Notes: generated by a model from the letters alone, not told the origin. Counted from the stretch's first letter, positions 1-6,773 are shown. The stretch is DNA of 13,708 nucleotides from Anaerolineae bacterium (GCA_020848855.1 JADLHH010000320.1:1-13708), one strand, 5' to 3'. Numbers and translations: made by a program.

Positions 1-2
1 CG

Positions 3-857
3 GAGTACCTGAACTATACCGACAACGTCGCTGAGCTGCGCGGCGAAGTCAACAACATGAGCGCCGACGACTGGCTGCAAAACCTGTACGGCGGCTGGCT
101 GTGGACACTGCAACCGTTCGCCGTGCGCGACCCGGCGCTCGTCCCGCCGCTGATGCAGACCGACGCCTGGCGGCGCAAAGACCTATCGACGTTCCTGGGC
201 AGCTATACCGAACTCAAGCACGCGACGCTGCTCTATGCCGAACAGCCGATGGGCGGCTTGGGCGGCGGCGGCATGGAACCGCCGGTCGTCAGCTATACGT
301 ACGTCGAGCCGCAGCCGCTGGTGTTCTCGCGGCTGGCGATTGTCGCGGCGCTGCTGGATCAGGGGCTGCTGGATCGCGGATTATATGGCGACGAAACCTA
401 CAGTCCGCTCAACGCGGTCCAGTCGGCGCTGAAGACAACATCGATGCTGTCGGCGCTGCTTGCCGAAATGGCGCGCAAGGAAGTCGCCGGGGAACCGCTG
501 ACCTACGATGAAGCGTACTTCCTGCAGGAGAACTTCGGGCAGCAGTTGTGGTACATCCGCTACGACGTCGAGCAGTGGATCACCAACCCGCCGGAAACCA
601 CGGCGCTGGTCGCCGACGTTGCCAGTAACGCGGCAGCCGGGACAGCGCTCGAACTGGCGGTCGCCAACCCGGACACGATCTACGTGATCGCCAACAGCCC
701 GTATGGGCTGCAGGTGACGCGCGGCGCGGTCTACAGCTACTACGAGTTCACCGTGAATATCGATGGGCGCATGACTGACGACGAATGGCGGCAGCAGGTG
801 GCGGAGGGCACGATCCCGCCGCGCCCGGACTGGGTCGGGCTGTACCTGAGCGAGTAG
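3..857 (+). CDS. DUF3160 family protein, C-terminal part (5' end outside the window)
   Basis: The reading frame is open from the left edge, so the gene begins upstream; 284 residues are visible and the stop is TAG at 855-857. The ATG at 57 is an internal methionine, because the frame continues through it without a stop. The visible part matches my memory of the DUF3160 family: a Trp/Leu-rich segment (NLYGGWLWTLQPF, about residues 25-37) and the family-like stretch GSYTELKHATLLYAEQ (about residues 66-81), followed by a Tyr/Val-rich segment and a helical region. Family members are usually several hundred residues long and often secreted, so well over half of the protein is probably missing here. 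No biochemical function is established for the family and no catalytic motif is evident. It converges on the aminotransferase gene, with a palindromic element between the two. I am fairly sure of the family and have no basis for a function. Confidence 0.8.
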   Translation, partial: EYLNYTDNVAELRGEVNNMSADDWLQNLYGGWLWTLQPFAVRDPALVPPLMQTDAWRRKDLSTFLGSYTELKHATLLYAEQPMGGLGGGGMEPPVVSYTYVEPQPLVFSRLAIVAALLDQGLLDRGLYGDETYSPLNAVQSALKTTSMLSALLAEMARKEVAGEPLTYDEAYFLQENFGQQLWYIRYDVEQWITNPPETTALVADVASNAAAGTALELAVANPDTIYVIANSPYGLQVTRGAVYSYYEFTVNIDGRMTDDEWRQQVAEGTIPPRPDWVGLYLSE

Positions 858-876
858 CGTATCCGAAAGGGTCATC

Positions 877-942
877 TGTAGGGGCAGACTCGTTTGTCTG
901 CCCCAATTTCGTTTCGGGCGCACACGTGGGTGCGCCCCTACA
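877..942. repeat. Compound palindromic element (REP/MITE-like) between convergent genes
   Basis: Two perfect hairpins lie side by side inside an outer inverted repeat. The outer arms are TGTAGGGG (877-884) and CCCCTACA (935-942). Hairpin 1 pairs GGGGCAGAC (881-889) with GTCTGCCCC (896-904) around a 6-nt loop. Hairpin 2 pairs GGGCGCAC (916-923) with GTGCGCCC (930-937), also around a 6-nt loop. The arrangement, sitting just after one gene and just before the end of the convergent gene, looks like a dispersed REP- or MITE-type repeat rather than an ordinary terminator, since no T-run follows. It could still end transcription from both sides. From memory, similar GTAGGGGC...GCCCCTAC palindromes recur in Chloroflexota genomes; that link is not tested here. 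Confidence 0.7.
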
Positions 943-955
943 AATGATTTCGGCG

Positions 956-2116
956 CTAGACCGCCTGCATCGCCGCGTTCAGGGCGTCGCACAGGCGGGC
1001 GACCGCTTCTTCGAGATCATCGTCGTCCTCGATCTTGGCGAAGCACAGCCGCAGCCCGCGATCATGCGGCGCGTTGGCGTAACAGTCGCGCCCGTTGAAG
1101 AAGCTGACCTCGCGCTGCTGCGCGAACGGCAGCAGCTTCGTGGCGGTCAGCGGCTCCGGCATCGTCGCCCAGATGAAGAAGCCGCCACCCGGCGCTGACC
1201 ATTCCAGCCAGTCCGGGGCATAGCGATCCAGCGACGCGGCGATACGGTCGTGCTTGCGGGCATACAGCCGCCGCGCGCGCTCGACCTGCTCTGCGAATTC
1301 GCCGGAACGCATGTAGTCGCCGACCACTTCGGCGACCAGCGCGCTGCCGGCGTCATCCTTGAATTCCTTGAACGCCTGAATCTGTTCGGGCTGCGCCCAC
1401 ACCCAGCCGAGCCGCAGCGATGGCATCAACAGCTTGGACATCGTGCCAACGGTGATCACACGCCCGCTGTCGTCATAGGTCTTGAGGTACGGCGGCGGCG
1501 GGTTGTCGCCGTAGTACAGCAGTTGATAGGTCGAGTCTTCCAGCACATGGAAGTTGTGCCGGCGCGCCATCTCGGCGAGCGCGGCGCGGTTGGTCGCCGT
1601 GATGCCGGTCGGGTTCTGGAACGACGGAATGGCGTAGACCAGCTTCAGCCGCTCGCCGTAGCGGTCGATCAGGCTTTTGAGTGCGTCGAGGTCGATCCCT
1701 TCGGCGCGCAGCGGGACGCCGACCACTTCGACGTGGCTCATCCGCAGGATGCCGACCATGTAGTAGAAGGTCGGGTCTTCGACGACGACCACATCGCCGG
1801 GCTTGGTCACGGCGCGACATACCAGATCGGTCGCGGCGATCGCGCCGGCAGTCATCATCAGATGGTCGGGCGTGACGCTCGCCGGGCTGGTCTCGGTCAG
1901 AAAGCGGGCGATCTGCTCACGAATGGCGAGGATGCCGCGCAGGTCGCCGCCATACTGCCAGCCCCGCCCGGAGCCGAGCACCTGGGCGGTGAGTTCGCTC
2001 AGCCGGTCGCGCGGGACAAGCTCCATGCTGGGGTATCCGGTCTTCAGATCGTACAGAAACGTCATCAGGCTCCACCCGTTTTCAGCTTGGTAACCATGCA
2101 GGTCAATTGGGAACAC
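956..2116 (-). CDS. PLP-dependent aminotransferase, class I/II (fold type I)
   Basis: This is a cytoplasmic enzyme that transfers an amino group from an amino acid to a 2-oxo acid using pyridoxal phosphate. In the 386-residue numbering the expected residues are present: QNPTG at 167-171 (Asn168 contacts the PLP O3'), Asp194 for the PLP pyridine nitrogen, Tyr197, the Schiff-base Lys228 in MSKLLMPSLRLGW, Arg235 for the PLP phosphate, and Arg356 in GLRLCFA for the substrate carboxylate. It resembles the 2-aminoadipate/LysN and MocR-like branch but has no N-terminal GntR helix-turn-helix, so it is an enzyme and not a MocR regulator. The substrate cannot be told. The longest start is a GTG at 2116, given here. 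An ATG at 2065 (369 residues) has GGAG four bases upstream, and a TATAAT at 2122-2127 (minus strand) would place the transcript start near 2115, so the ATG may be the true start. Confidence 0.9.
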   Translation of the reverse strand: MFPIDLHGYQAENGWSLMTFLYDLKTGYPSMELVPRDRLSELTAQVLGSGRGWQYGGDLRGILAIREQIARFLTETSPASVTPDHLMMTAGAIAATDLVCRAVTKPGDVVVVEDPTFYYMVGILRMSHVEVVGVPLRAEGIDLDALKSLIDRYGERLKLVYAIPSFQNPTGITATNRAALAEMARRHNFHVLEDSTYQLLYYGDNPPPPYLKTYDDSGRVITVGTMSKLLMPSLRLGWVWAQPEQIQAFKEFKDDAGSALVAEVVGDYMRSGEFAEQVERARRLYARKHDRIAASLDRYAPDWLEWSAPGGGFFIWATMPEPLTATKLLPFAQQREVSFFNGRDCYANAPHDRGLRLCFAKIEDDDDLEEAVARLCDALNAAMQAV

Positions 2117-2121
2117 ACTCG

Positions 2122-2127
2122 ATTATA
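2122..2127 (-). promoter_or_regulatory. Possible -10 box of the aminotransferase gene
   Basis: A perfect TATAAT on the minus strand lies five bases upstream of the GTG at 2116. There is no good -35 hexamer at 16-18 bp spacing (the 17-bp position reads GGCAGC). If the box is used, the mRNA would start within a few bases of the GTG, giving either a leaderless message or translation from the ATG at 2065. Confidence 0.4.
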
Positions 2128-2201
2128 GTCCTTTGCAGCGGCTCGCTGCCTGTCGTATACCCATATTGGTTCGCAGAAACCCGGCTCATCCCCTCCCTCG
2201 C

Positions 2202-2264
2202 GCTTGCTCCGAAAAAGCATATCGGACTAAGATGATGCTGTATCGAGTGCTGCCGGGAGCAAGC
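2202..2264 (+). promoter_or_regulatory. Leader stem-loop overlapping the ribosome binding site of the acidic-protein gene
   Basis: GCTTGCTCC (2202-2210) and GGAGCAAGC (2256-2264) form a perfect 9-bp inverted repeat. A smaller inner hairpin pairs AGCAT (2216-2220) with ATGCT (2235-2239). The 3' arm contains GGGAG (2255-2259), the only Shine-Dalgarno-like sequence before the GTG start at 2270, so folding would hide it. This could be a translational control element, or chance pairing in GC-rich DNA. The rest of the 2117-2269 gap shows nothing else clear. Confidence 0.4.
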
Positions 2265-2269
2265 AGCCA

Positions 2270-2713
2270 GTGGGTGACTTCATCCGTTTCATCCTGACCG
2301 GGGCGGACAGCCTCAGCCTCGCCGACATCGAGCGTGGGCTGAAGGAGATCGACGCCGAATTTTCGATCCACGCCGACAGCGCCGCGCCGACCAGCGGCGA
2401 TGTACTCTACGGCTCGGATATCTACGGCGAAGTCGAGGTCAATCACGCTGACGATCAGGTGCTGCGCGAGGATATCGACGACCTGCGCGAACAGATCGCC
2501 GAGCTGGACGACGAAGGCACGGCAGTCGTCCTGCAGGCGCTTGACGGCGCGACCGGCATGGTTGCCCTGCGGTTGTCCGAGGCGGGGCTGGAACATTACG
2601 ACCGCATCGACCCGTTCTGGGACTGGCTGTTCGACCATTTCGCGGGTTTGCTGCAGGTGGACGAAGAAGGCTACTACCAGGGCGACGAGCAGGTGTTGTT
2701 CGTCCCCTGGTGA
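2270..2713 (+). CDS. Small highly acidic protein of unknown function
   Basis: I do not recognise this 147-residue protein. It is strikingly acidic, with about 35 Asp/Glu against 7 Lys/Arg. It has no signal peptide and no membrane segment, so it is probably cytoplasmic. Residues 61-82 (DDQVLREDIDDLREQIAELDD) have a heptad-like helical pattern, and the C-terminal part is rich in aromatic residues (DPFWDWLFDHF, 114-124), ending in VLFVPW. This suggests a small folded alpha/beta protein. GTG at 2270 is the only reasonable start: an in-frame TAA lies at 2228-2230 and no ATG or other GTG falls between. GGGAG at 2255-2259 could serve as Shine-Dalgarno, at a rather long distance. It is transcribed away from the aminotransferase and in the same direction as the SH3/LysM gene 127 bp downstream. 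Coding is supported by the full-length frame and by codon usage like that of its neighbours. Confidence 0.72.
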   Translation: MGDFIRFILTGADSLSLADIERGLKEIDAEFSIHADSAAPTSGDVLYGSDIYGEVEVNHADDQVLREDIDDLREQIAELDDEGTAVVLQALDGATGMVALRLSEAGLEHYDRIDPFWDWLFDHFAGLLQVDEEGYYQGDEQVLFVPW

Positions 2714-2800
2714 ATGGGGCAAGCTGTAACAATATCGTAATGTGCGGCGTTTCTCATCGGAAATGCTCTTAGGCGAGTATCGCCAGATTCGCGCCTTGTG

Positions 2801-2806
2801 TATAAT
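2801..2806 (+). promoter_or_regulatory. Probable -10 box of the SH3/LysM gene
   Basis: A perfect TATAAT lies 35 bp upstream of the ATG at 2841, in a locally AT-richer stretch of the 127-bp gap. The -35 region is weak (TATCGC at 17-bp spacing). It supports an independent transcript for the SH3/LysM gene starting near 2813, and it argues against the longer GTG start at 2742, which would lie upstream of this promoter. Confidence 0.5.
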
Positions 2807-2840
2807 GATTTCAGATCGCTTTGAGGCAGGGGGTTTTCGA

Positions 2841-3599
2841 ATGAAACGAATTTTGATAGTCGGTTTACTCCTCGTCATGATTCTGAGCACAGCAGCGCCC
2901 AGCTTCGCGCAGAGCAGCGCCGTTGCGTCGGTCAACACCGGTGCGCTCAACGTCCGCACCGGTCCCGGTATGGGGTACGGCGCAATCGTCTCGCTGCCGT
3001 TCGGCTTCGGCGTCGAAATGGTCGGACGGAATGTGCAGGGCAACTGGATTCTGATCAAGCTGACGAACGGCGTCACGGGCTGGGTCAACCTGAGCTATCT
3101 GTTCACCCAGTACCCGACCCGCAGCCTGCCTGTTACCGAAGCGCCAGTCGCGCCGACGGTCGCGCCGACGGGAACCACCGCCGGGGCATATGCGGGCAAC
3201 ATCCGCACCGGCGCGGGTCCAAACGACCCGATCATCGTCACCGTGCCGCTCAATACGCCAGTCGTCCTGCTGGGACGGAACTACAACGGTACGTGGGCGA
3301 AAGTCCGGCTGAATAATGGCACCGAAGGCTGGATCGAAACCTGGGCGCTGGTGACAACCGTGCCTGTGCGCAGCCTGTCCCCGGCGGACGGCAGCGTGTT
3401 CGTGCCGGGTGCCCCGTCCGTGCCGACTTCGCCCGGCGGTGGAACCGGCAGTCTGCAGAACTATGTCGTCCAGCGCGGCGATACCCTGTGGGCGATTGCC
3501 CAGCGCTTCGGCGTCAGTGTCTATGCGATTGCCCAGGCGAACGGCATCTATAATACGAACTTGATTTACGCGGGTCAGACCCTGGTCATTCCCGCCTAA
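2841..3599 (+). CDS. Secreted protein with two SH3-like domains and a C-terminal LysM domain
   Basis: The 252-residue product starts with a typical signal peptide: MKR, a hydrophobic core, and a likely cleavage after SFA at residue 23. An SH3b-like domain follows at about 26-88, with NVRTGPGMGYGAI and a closing GWVNLSYL. A Pro/Thr/Ala linker follows (95-113), then a second SH3b-like domain at about 115-171 (NIRTGAGPNDPI, closing GWIETWAL) and a Pro/Gly/Ser linker (180-204). It ends with a LysM domain at about 206-252 (YVVQRGDTLWAIAQRFGVS ... QTLVIPA). LysM binds peptidoglycan or chitin-like N-acetylglucosamine polymers, and bacterial SH3 domains often bind the cell wall, so an envelope adaptor is likely. 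No catalytic domain is present. I chose the ATG at 2841 because it is followed at once by the signal peptide and preceded by AGGGGG seven bases upstream; the frame itself stays open back to 2742. Confidence 0.92.
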   Translation: MKRILIVGLLLVMILSTAAPSFAQSSAVASVNTGALNVRTGPGMGYGAIVSLPFGFGVEMVGRNVQGNWILIKLTNGVTGWVNLSYLFTQYPTRSLPVTEAPVAPTVAPTGTTAGAYAGNIRTGAGPNDPIIVTVPLNTPVVLLGRNYNGTWAKVRLNNGTEGWIETWALVTTVPVRSLSPADGSVFVPGAPSVPTSPGGGTGSLQNYVVQRGDTLWAIAQRFGVSVYAIAQANGIYNTNLIYAGQTLVIPA

Positions 3600-3612
3600 A
3601 ACCGACTATTCA

Positions 3613-3657
3613 GGGGGTGCGGGTTCAACACGCCTCCGGTTGAAAGCCCGCACCTCC
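3613..3657 (+). terminator. Stem-loop after the SH3/LysM gene, possible terminator
   Basis: Beginning 14 bp after the stop codon, GGTGCGGG-TTCAAC (3616-3629) pairs with GTTGAA-(AG bulge)-CCCGCACC (3639-3654), and three more pairs including one G-T extend it to 3613/3657. The stem is long and GC-rich but lacks a following T-run, so intrinsic termination is uncertain; it may protect the mRNA 3' end. In the rest of the 3658-3768 gap I see only a short CGCCGG/CCGGCG inverted repeat, near 3690-3716. Confidence 0.5.
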
Positions 3658-3768
3658 TCTAGTCTGGTTTCCGCACCAACGCATCGCGCCGGCGAAAGCC
3701 TGCCGCGTACCGGCGTCGGTTTGTTGTCCCCCGATCTGTCCCGCAACCCACTTCTCAGGCTGATCTGC

Positions 3769-4974
3769 TCAGGCGGTGAATAGCTGCTGCTCGGCGAAAT
3801 CGAGCGCGGCGGCGGCTTTGGCAGCGTCCGCGCCGCCCCCACCCTGCGCCATCTGCGGCTGCCCGCCGCCCCGCCCGCCGTCGATGGTTTCCAGCGCTGC
3901 CCTGAGCAGTCGGTTCATGTCGTGCGGCAGGTCGGCGCTGCGCGCGAACACCATCTGCGCGCGCTCGCCGGTCGTGGACAGCAGCGCGACCATGCCGGGG
4001 TTCTGGGTGATGCGCGATGCCAGCACGCGCACATCAGCGAAATCGCGGTCAGGGAAATTCTGCTTGACGACGCGCACGCCGCCGCGTTCGGGCGCTTCGG
4101 CAGCCAGCCGTTCAGCCTCGTAGTCGAGCAGCAGCCCGTTGGCGGTTTTGTGCGCCCGCTGCACGGCTTTGAAATCGTCCTGAAGCCTCGCCACCGCCTG
4201 CGGAATCTCGCCGAGCGAACACGTCAGGTCAGCGGCAAGCTGGTTGGCGATGGCGTTCTTCTCGCGGTAATCGCGCAGCGCGCGCCCGCCGCAGCGAAAT
4301 TCGACACGGGCTTTTTCGCCGCGTTTCTCGATCCTGAGGATTTTGATCAGCCCGATTTCGCCGGTGCGGGCGACGTGCGTCCCGCCGCAGGCGGTCACGT
4401 CGAAGCCGTCGATGTCGATCACGCGCAAGCCGCCGGTCAGCAAATGTTCGGGCAGCTTGCGGATGCGTACGCCCTCGGCATCATCCGGCTGGATGATACG
4501 CGCCATCACCGGGCGGTCGCCCCAGACGACATCGTTTGCGAGCGCTTCGACCGCCCCCGCCACATCATCCACGATGCTGGCGCGGTCGAGGTCGATGGTC
4601 ACGCTGTCGCCGCTGAGGTGGAAGCCAACCGTGTTCGCCCCGGCGACCTGCACGAATGCCTGCGACAGAATGTGCTGCCCGGTATGGTGCTGCATCAGGT
4701 CGAAACGCCGCGCCCAGTCGATCTCGCAGGTCGCCTCGTCCCCGGCGACTTCCGCCGCCAGCACATGCACGACCGCGCCGTCGTCCTTGCGAGTCGTCAC
4801 GTCGATGACGGACACGCCGTTGATCGTGCCGGTGTCGTTGGGCTGACCGCCGCTGGTCGGGTAAAAGTACGTCCGGTCGAGGATTACCGCCGGGCGACCC
4901 TCGTCGCTTAGCCGCTCCACGATCCGGGCTTCAAACGCGCGCGTATAGGAATCGTCATAGTACAGTCGCATCAT
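3769..4974 (-). CDS. AlaX-type alanyl-tRNA trans-editing hydrolase with DHHA1 domain (AlaX-L like)
   Basis: This protein is expected to hydrolyse mischarged tRNA(Ala), carrying Ser or Gly, in the cytoplasm. It resembles the editing half of alanyl-tRNA synthetase without the catalytic half. An OB-like N-terminal segment (1-90, with YPTSGGQPNDTG) precedes the editing domain. Its zinc ligands are visible as HTGQH (His97, His101) and CGGTH (Cys196, His200). A helical linker (about 230-295) leads to a C-terminal DHHA1 domain with the glycine-rich GGRGGGQPQMAQGGG at 366-380. At 401 residues it fits the long AlaX class. The class I/II synthetase motifs needed for alanine activation are absent, so it should not be called AlaRS. 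The first of two adjacent Met codons (4974, 4971) is used; only a weak GGATGG lies upstream. It is divergent from the protease gene. Confidence 0.92.
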   Translation of the reverse strand: MMRLYYDDSYTRAFEARIVERLSDEGRPAVILDRTYFYPTSGGQPNDTGTINGVSVIDVTTRKDDGAVVHVLAAEVAGDEATCEIDWARRFDLMQHHTGQHILSQAFVQVAGANTVGFHLSGDSVTIDLDRASIVDDVAGAVEALANDVVWGDRPVMARIIQPDDAEGVRIRKLPEHLLTGGLRVIDIDGFDVTACGGTHVARTGEIGLIKILRIEKRGEKARVEFRCGGRALRDYREKNAIANQLAADLTCSLGEIPQAVARLQDDFKAVQRAHKTANGLLLDYEAERLAAEAPERGGVRVVKQNFPDRDFADVRVLASRITQNPGMVALLSTTGERAQMVFARSADLPHDMNRLLRAALETIDGGRGGGQPQMAQGGGGADAAKAAAALDFAEQQLFTA

Positions 4975-4982
4975 GCCATCCG

Positions 4983-5013
4983 TTTTTACAGTCTTTTTAC
5001 AGCCACAAATATA
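4983..5013 (-). promoter_or_regulatory. Possible AlaX promoter and leader with CTGTAAAAA direct repeats
   Basis: On the minus strand, TATATT (5013-5008) could be a -10 box, with TTGTCG (5038-5033) as a -35 at the long spacing of 19 bp. Directly downstream, CTGTAAAAA occurs twice with an 11-bp period (5002-4994 and 4991-4983), across the expected transcription start and the leader. Exact repeats one helical turn apart suggest a protein binding site, but AT-rich leader sequence could give this by chance. Confidence 0.35.
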
Positions 5014-5047
5014 CCTTTTGCGACGCTGATTGCGACAAAACCTTTAG

Positions 5048-5076
5048 TTGCCGTTGCCCAATATTACGGGGATAAT
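5048..5076 (+). promoter_or_regulatory. Sigma-70-type promoter of the secreted protease gene
   Basis: The -35 box TTGCCG (5048-5053) and -10 box GATAAT (5071-5076) are separated by exactly 17 bp, 44 bp before the ATG at 5121. A strong Shine-Dalgarno, GGAGG (5112-5116), lies four bases from the start. Upstream of the -35 box the heptamer TTGCGAC occurs twice as a direct repeat (5018-5024 and 5030-5036), a place where an activator could bind. Confidence 0.62.
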
Positions 5077-5120
5077 GGGATTCAACAATCCTCTTTCATA
5101 GACGCTTACACGGAGGAACG

Positions 5121-6710
5121 ATGAAACGTTTCTTGTTCTTATTCATCGCCGCAGCGCTCCTGCTTCCTGGCGTCGTGCTGGCACAGGGCGACACGCTGAG
5201 CCGCACCGAAATTACGCATCTGTCCAGCAGCGTCGTGCTGATCGTGACGCTCGACCGCAACGGCGACTCGCTCGCCAGCGGCTCCGGCACGATCATCTCG
5301 CCCACCGGGACGATCTACACCAACCGGCACGTCATCGAGGACGGCGTCGATTTTGCCATCCTCACGCCGGCGGATATCGGCGAACAGGCGGAGCTGACGT
5401 ATTTCGCCTCGCTCACGCTGGTTCATCAGGAAGTCGATTTCGCCGAGCTGCAAATCGACCGTGACGCCAACCGCCGACCGCTGAACCCGTCGTCGCTTCA
5501 GCTTCCGTTCGTCTCGCTTTCGGACACACTGCCACAAATCGGCGACCGCGTCTTCGTGTTCGGGTATCCCGACCTCGGCGACGCACACATGGTGATGACC
5601 AGCGGCTCGATCACGACCATTGAGAACGACACGTTCAACAATCAGCGCATCCCATTCTGGTATCAGACCGACGCGCAGATTTCGCCCGGCAACAGCGGCG
5701 GTCTGGTCGTTAACGCCGATGGCGAGATGATCGGCATTCCCACCAGCGTGCGCTCGGAAGAACGCACGCTGGGCCGTCTGGGCGCGATTCTCGGTCTCTC
5801 GGCGATTCGCGCGGTGGTCGAAGGCGAGCAGGGGCAAGCCGCCCCCACAGCCGCGCCGATCACCAAAGGGACATTGACTCCGCCGCAGGCGACCGAAGCG
5901 GTCGAGCAGACACTCACCATCGAGATCACCAGCGTCGAGGACAACTACGAATACAACGACACGGTCGGCATGATGATCCACACCAGCGCGCAGGCAACCG
6001 GCTTCCTGAATGTGCCGCTGCGGGCGGCGGTGTTCGCCTTCTGGGAGGACGGCTCGCCGATGATCGCGAGCAACCGCGCCAACGACGAAGCGCGCACCGT
6101 CGACGGTCAGCTTACATTGCAGCAGGTCATTACGCCCAACTTCGACGACACGGTGTGGGACGATCTGTGGTATTTCCTGCCCTACAACGTCTTCCCGGAA
6201 GGTCAGCGCGGGACGTTCCCGGCATACCTGGAGGCGCAGATCGGCATCGATGGCGAAGACTTCATCGTCTTCAGCAACCAGGTCAATTTCGACTACACGT
6301 TTTCCGACCAGCAGTTGATCGCGGATATCACCGACGTGGAGCATAACGTCACGATGGACGGACTGACCGGTATGCTGGTGCATTCGCGCCTGACGATCCT
6401 CGGCTATGCCAACGAGGACATCCGAGTTGCGCTGTTCGTGTACTGGGAAGACGGCTCGACGATCTCCGGCGAGGACGCCCCGGACGACTTCCGAACGACT
6501 TCGGGCGACCTGACGGTGCAGACCGTGATCACGCCGTCGCGGGATGAATCGCTGTGGGAAGACCGCTGGTTCTTCCTGCCCTACGACTACTTCCCTGGCG
6601 GTTTGCACGGCGAGCAGAATGCCTTCGCAGAGATCGAAATCGGGGTGGATGGCGAAGGCTTCAGCAGTTGGAGCCAGGACGTCTCGTTCATCCTGACGTA
6701 CCCTGATTAA
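5121..6710 (+). CDS. Secreted trypsin-like serine protease (S1C type) with duplicated C-terminal domain
   Basis: A 529-residue extracytoplasmic endopeptidase. Residues 1-21 are a signal peptide with a likely cleavage after VLA. The protease domain (about 28-234) shows the full triad: His70 in TNRHV, Asp107 in EVDFAEL and Ser192 in SPGNSGG. It has the two-barrel layout of DegP/HtrA-type proteases, but no PDZ domain follows. A Pro/Thr/Ala linker (about 236-262) leads to two tandem copies of a domain of about 130 residues (264-394 and 398-528). They share the motifs FWEDGSP/YWEDGST, VITPNFDDTVWDDLWYFLPY/VITPSRDESLWEDRWFFLPY and IGIDGEDF/IGVDGEGF. These repeats look like beta-sandwich modules for binding or positioning, but I do not know their ligand. 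The start is well fixed by the strong ribosome binding site and signal peptide. The gene is a single transcription unit with its own promoter and terminator. Confidence 0.93.
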   Translation: MKRFLFLFIAAALLLPGVVLAQGDTLSRTEITHLSSSVVLIVTLDRNGDSLASGSGTIISPTGTIYTNRHVIEDGVDFAILTPADIGEQAELTYFASLTLVHQEVDFAELQIDRDANRRPLNPSSLQLPFVSLSDTLPQIGDRVFVFGYPDLGDAHMVMTSGSITTIENDTFNNQRIPFWYQTDAQISPGNSGGLVVNADGEMIGIPTSVRSEERTLGRLGAILGLSAIRAVVEGEQGQAAPTAAPITKGTLTPPQATEAVEQTLTIEITSVEDNYEYNDTVGMMIHTSAQATGFLNVPLRAAVFAFWEDGSPMIASNRANDEARTVDGQLTLQQVITPNFDDTVWDDLWYFLPYNVFPEGQRGTFPAYLEAQIGIDGEDFIVFSNQVNFDYTFSDQQLIADITDVEHNVTMDGLTGMLVHSRLTILGYANEDIRVALFVYWEDGSTISGEDAPDDFRTTSGDLTVQTVITPSRDESLWEDRWFFLPYDYFPGGLHGEQNAFAEIEIGVDGEGFSSWSQDVSFILTYPD

Positions 6711-6726
6711 CGACGCAGCAGACAGG

Positions 6727-6765
6727 AAAAGCGCGGGTGAATGTACAGATTCGCCCGCGCTTTTT
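6727..6765. terminator. Bidirectional rho-independent terminator
   Basis: GCGCGGGTGAAT (6731-6742) pairs with ATTCGCCCGCGC (6749-6760) over 12 bp with one G-T pair and a 6-nt loop. It is flanked by AAAA on the left and TTTTT on the right, so it has a T-run on both strands. It lies 16 bp after the protease stop and 8 bp after the stop of the convergent glycoside hydrolase gene, and it should end both transcripts. Confidence 0.93.
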
Positions 6766-6773
6766 GATTCGCC

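Noticed and set aside
858..955. Ordinary rho-independent terminator between the convergent genes
   Set aside because: Neither hairpin is followed by a T-run, and the nested arms fit a dispersed palindromic repeat better. A termination role is possible but secondary.
1250..2128. Open frame of 292 codons on the plus strand opposite the aminotransferase gene
   Set aside because: The minus-strand frame has every PLP-enzyme active-site residue; the antisense frame shows only shadow composition.
2742..2840. Longer GTG-initiated start for the SH3/LysM protein
   Set aside because: It would place 33 extra residues before an obvious signal peptide and start upstream of the likely -10 box at 2801-2806. 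The ATG at 2841 has its own ribosome binding site.
5139..6608. Open frame of 489 codons on the minus strand opposite the protease gene
   Set aside because: The plus-strand frame has a signal peptide, catalytic triad and strong ribosome binding site. The antisense product is low-complexity and unlike any protein family.
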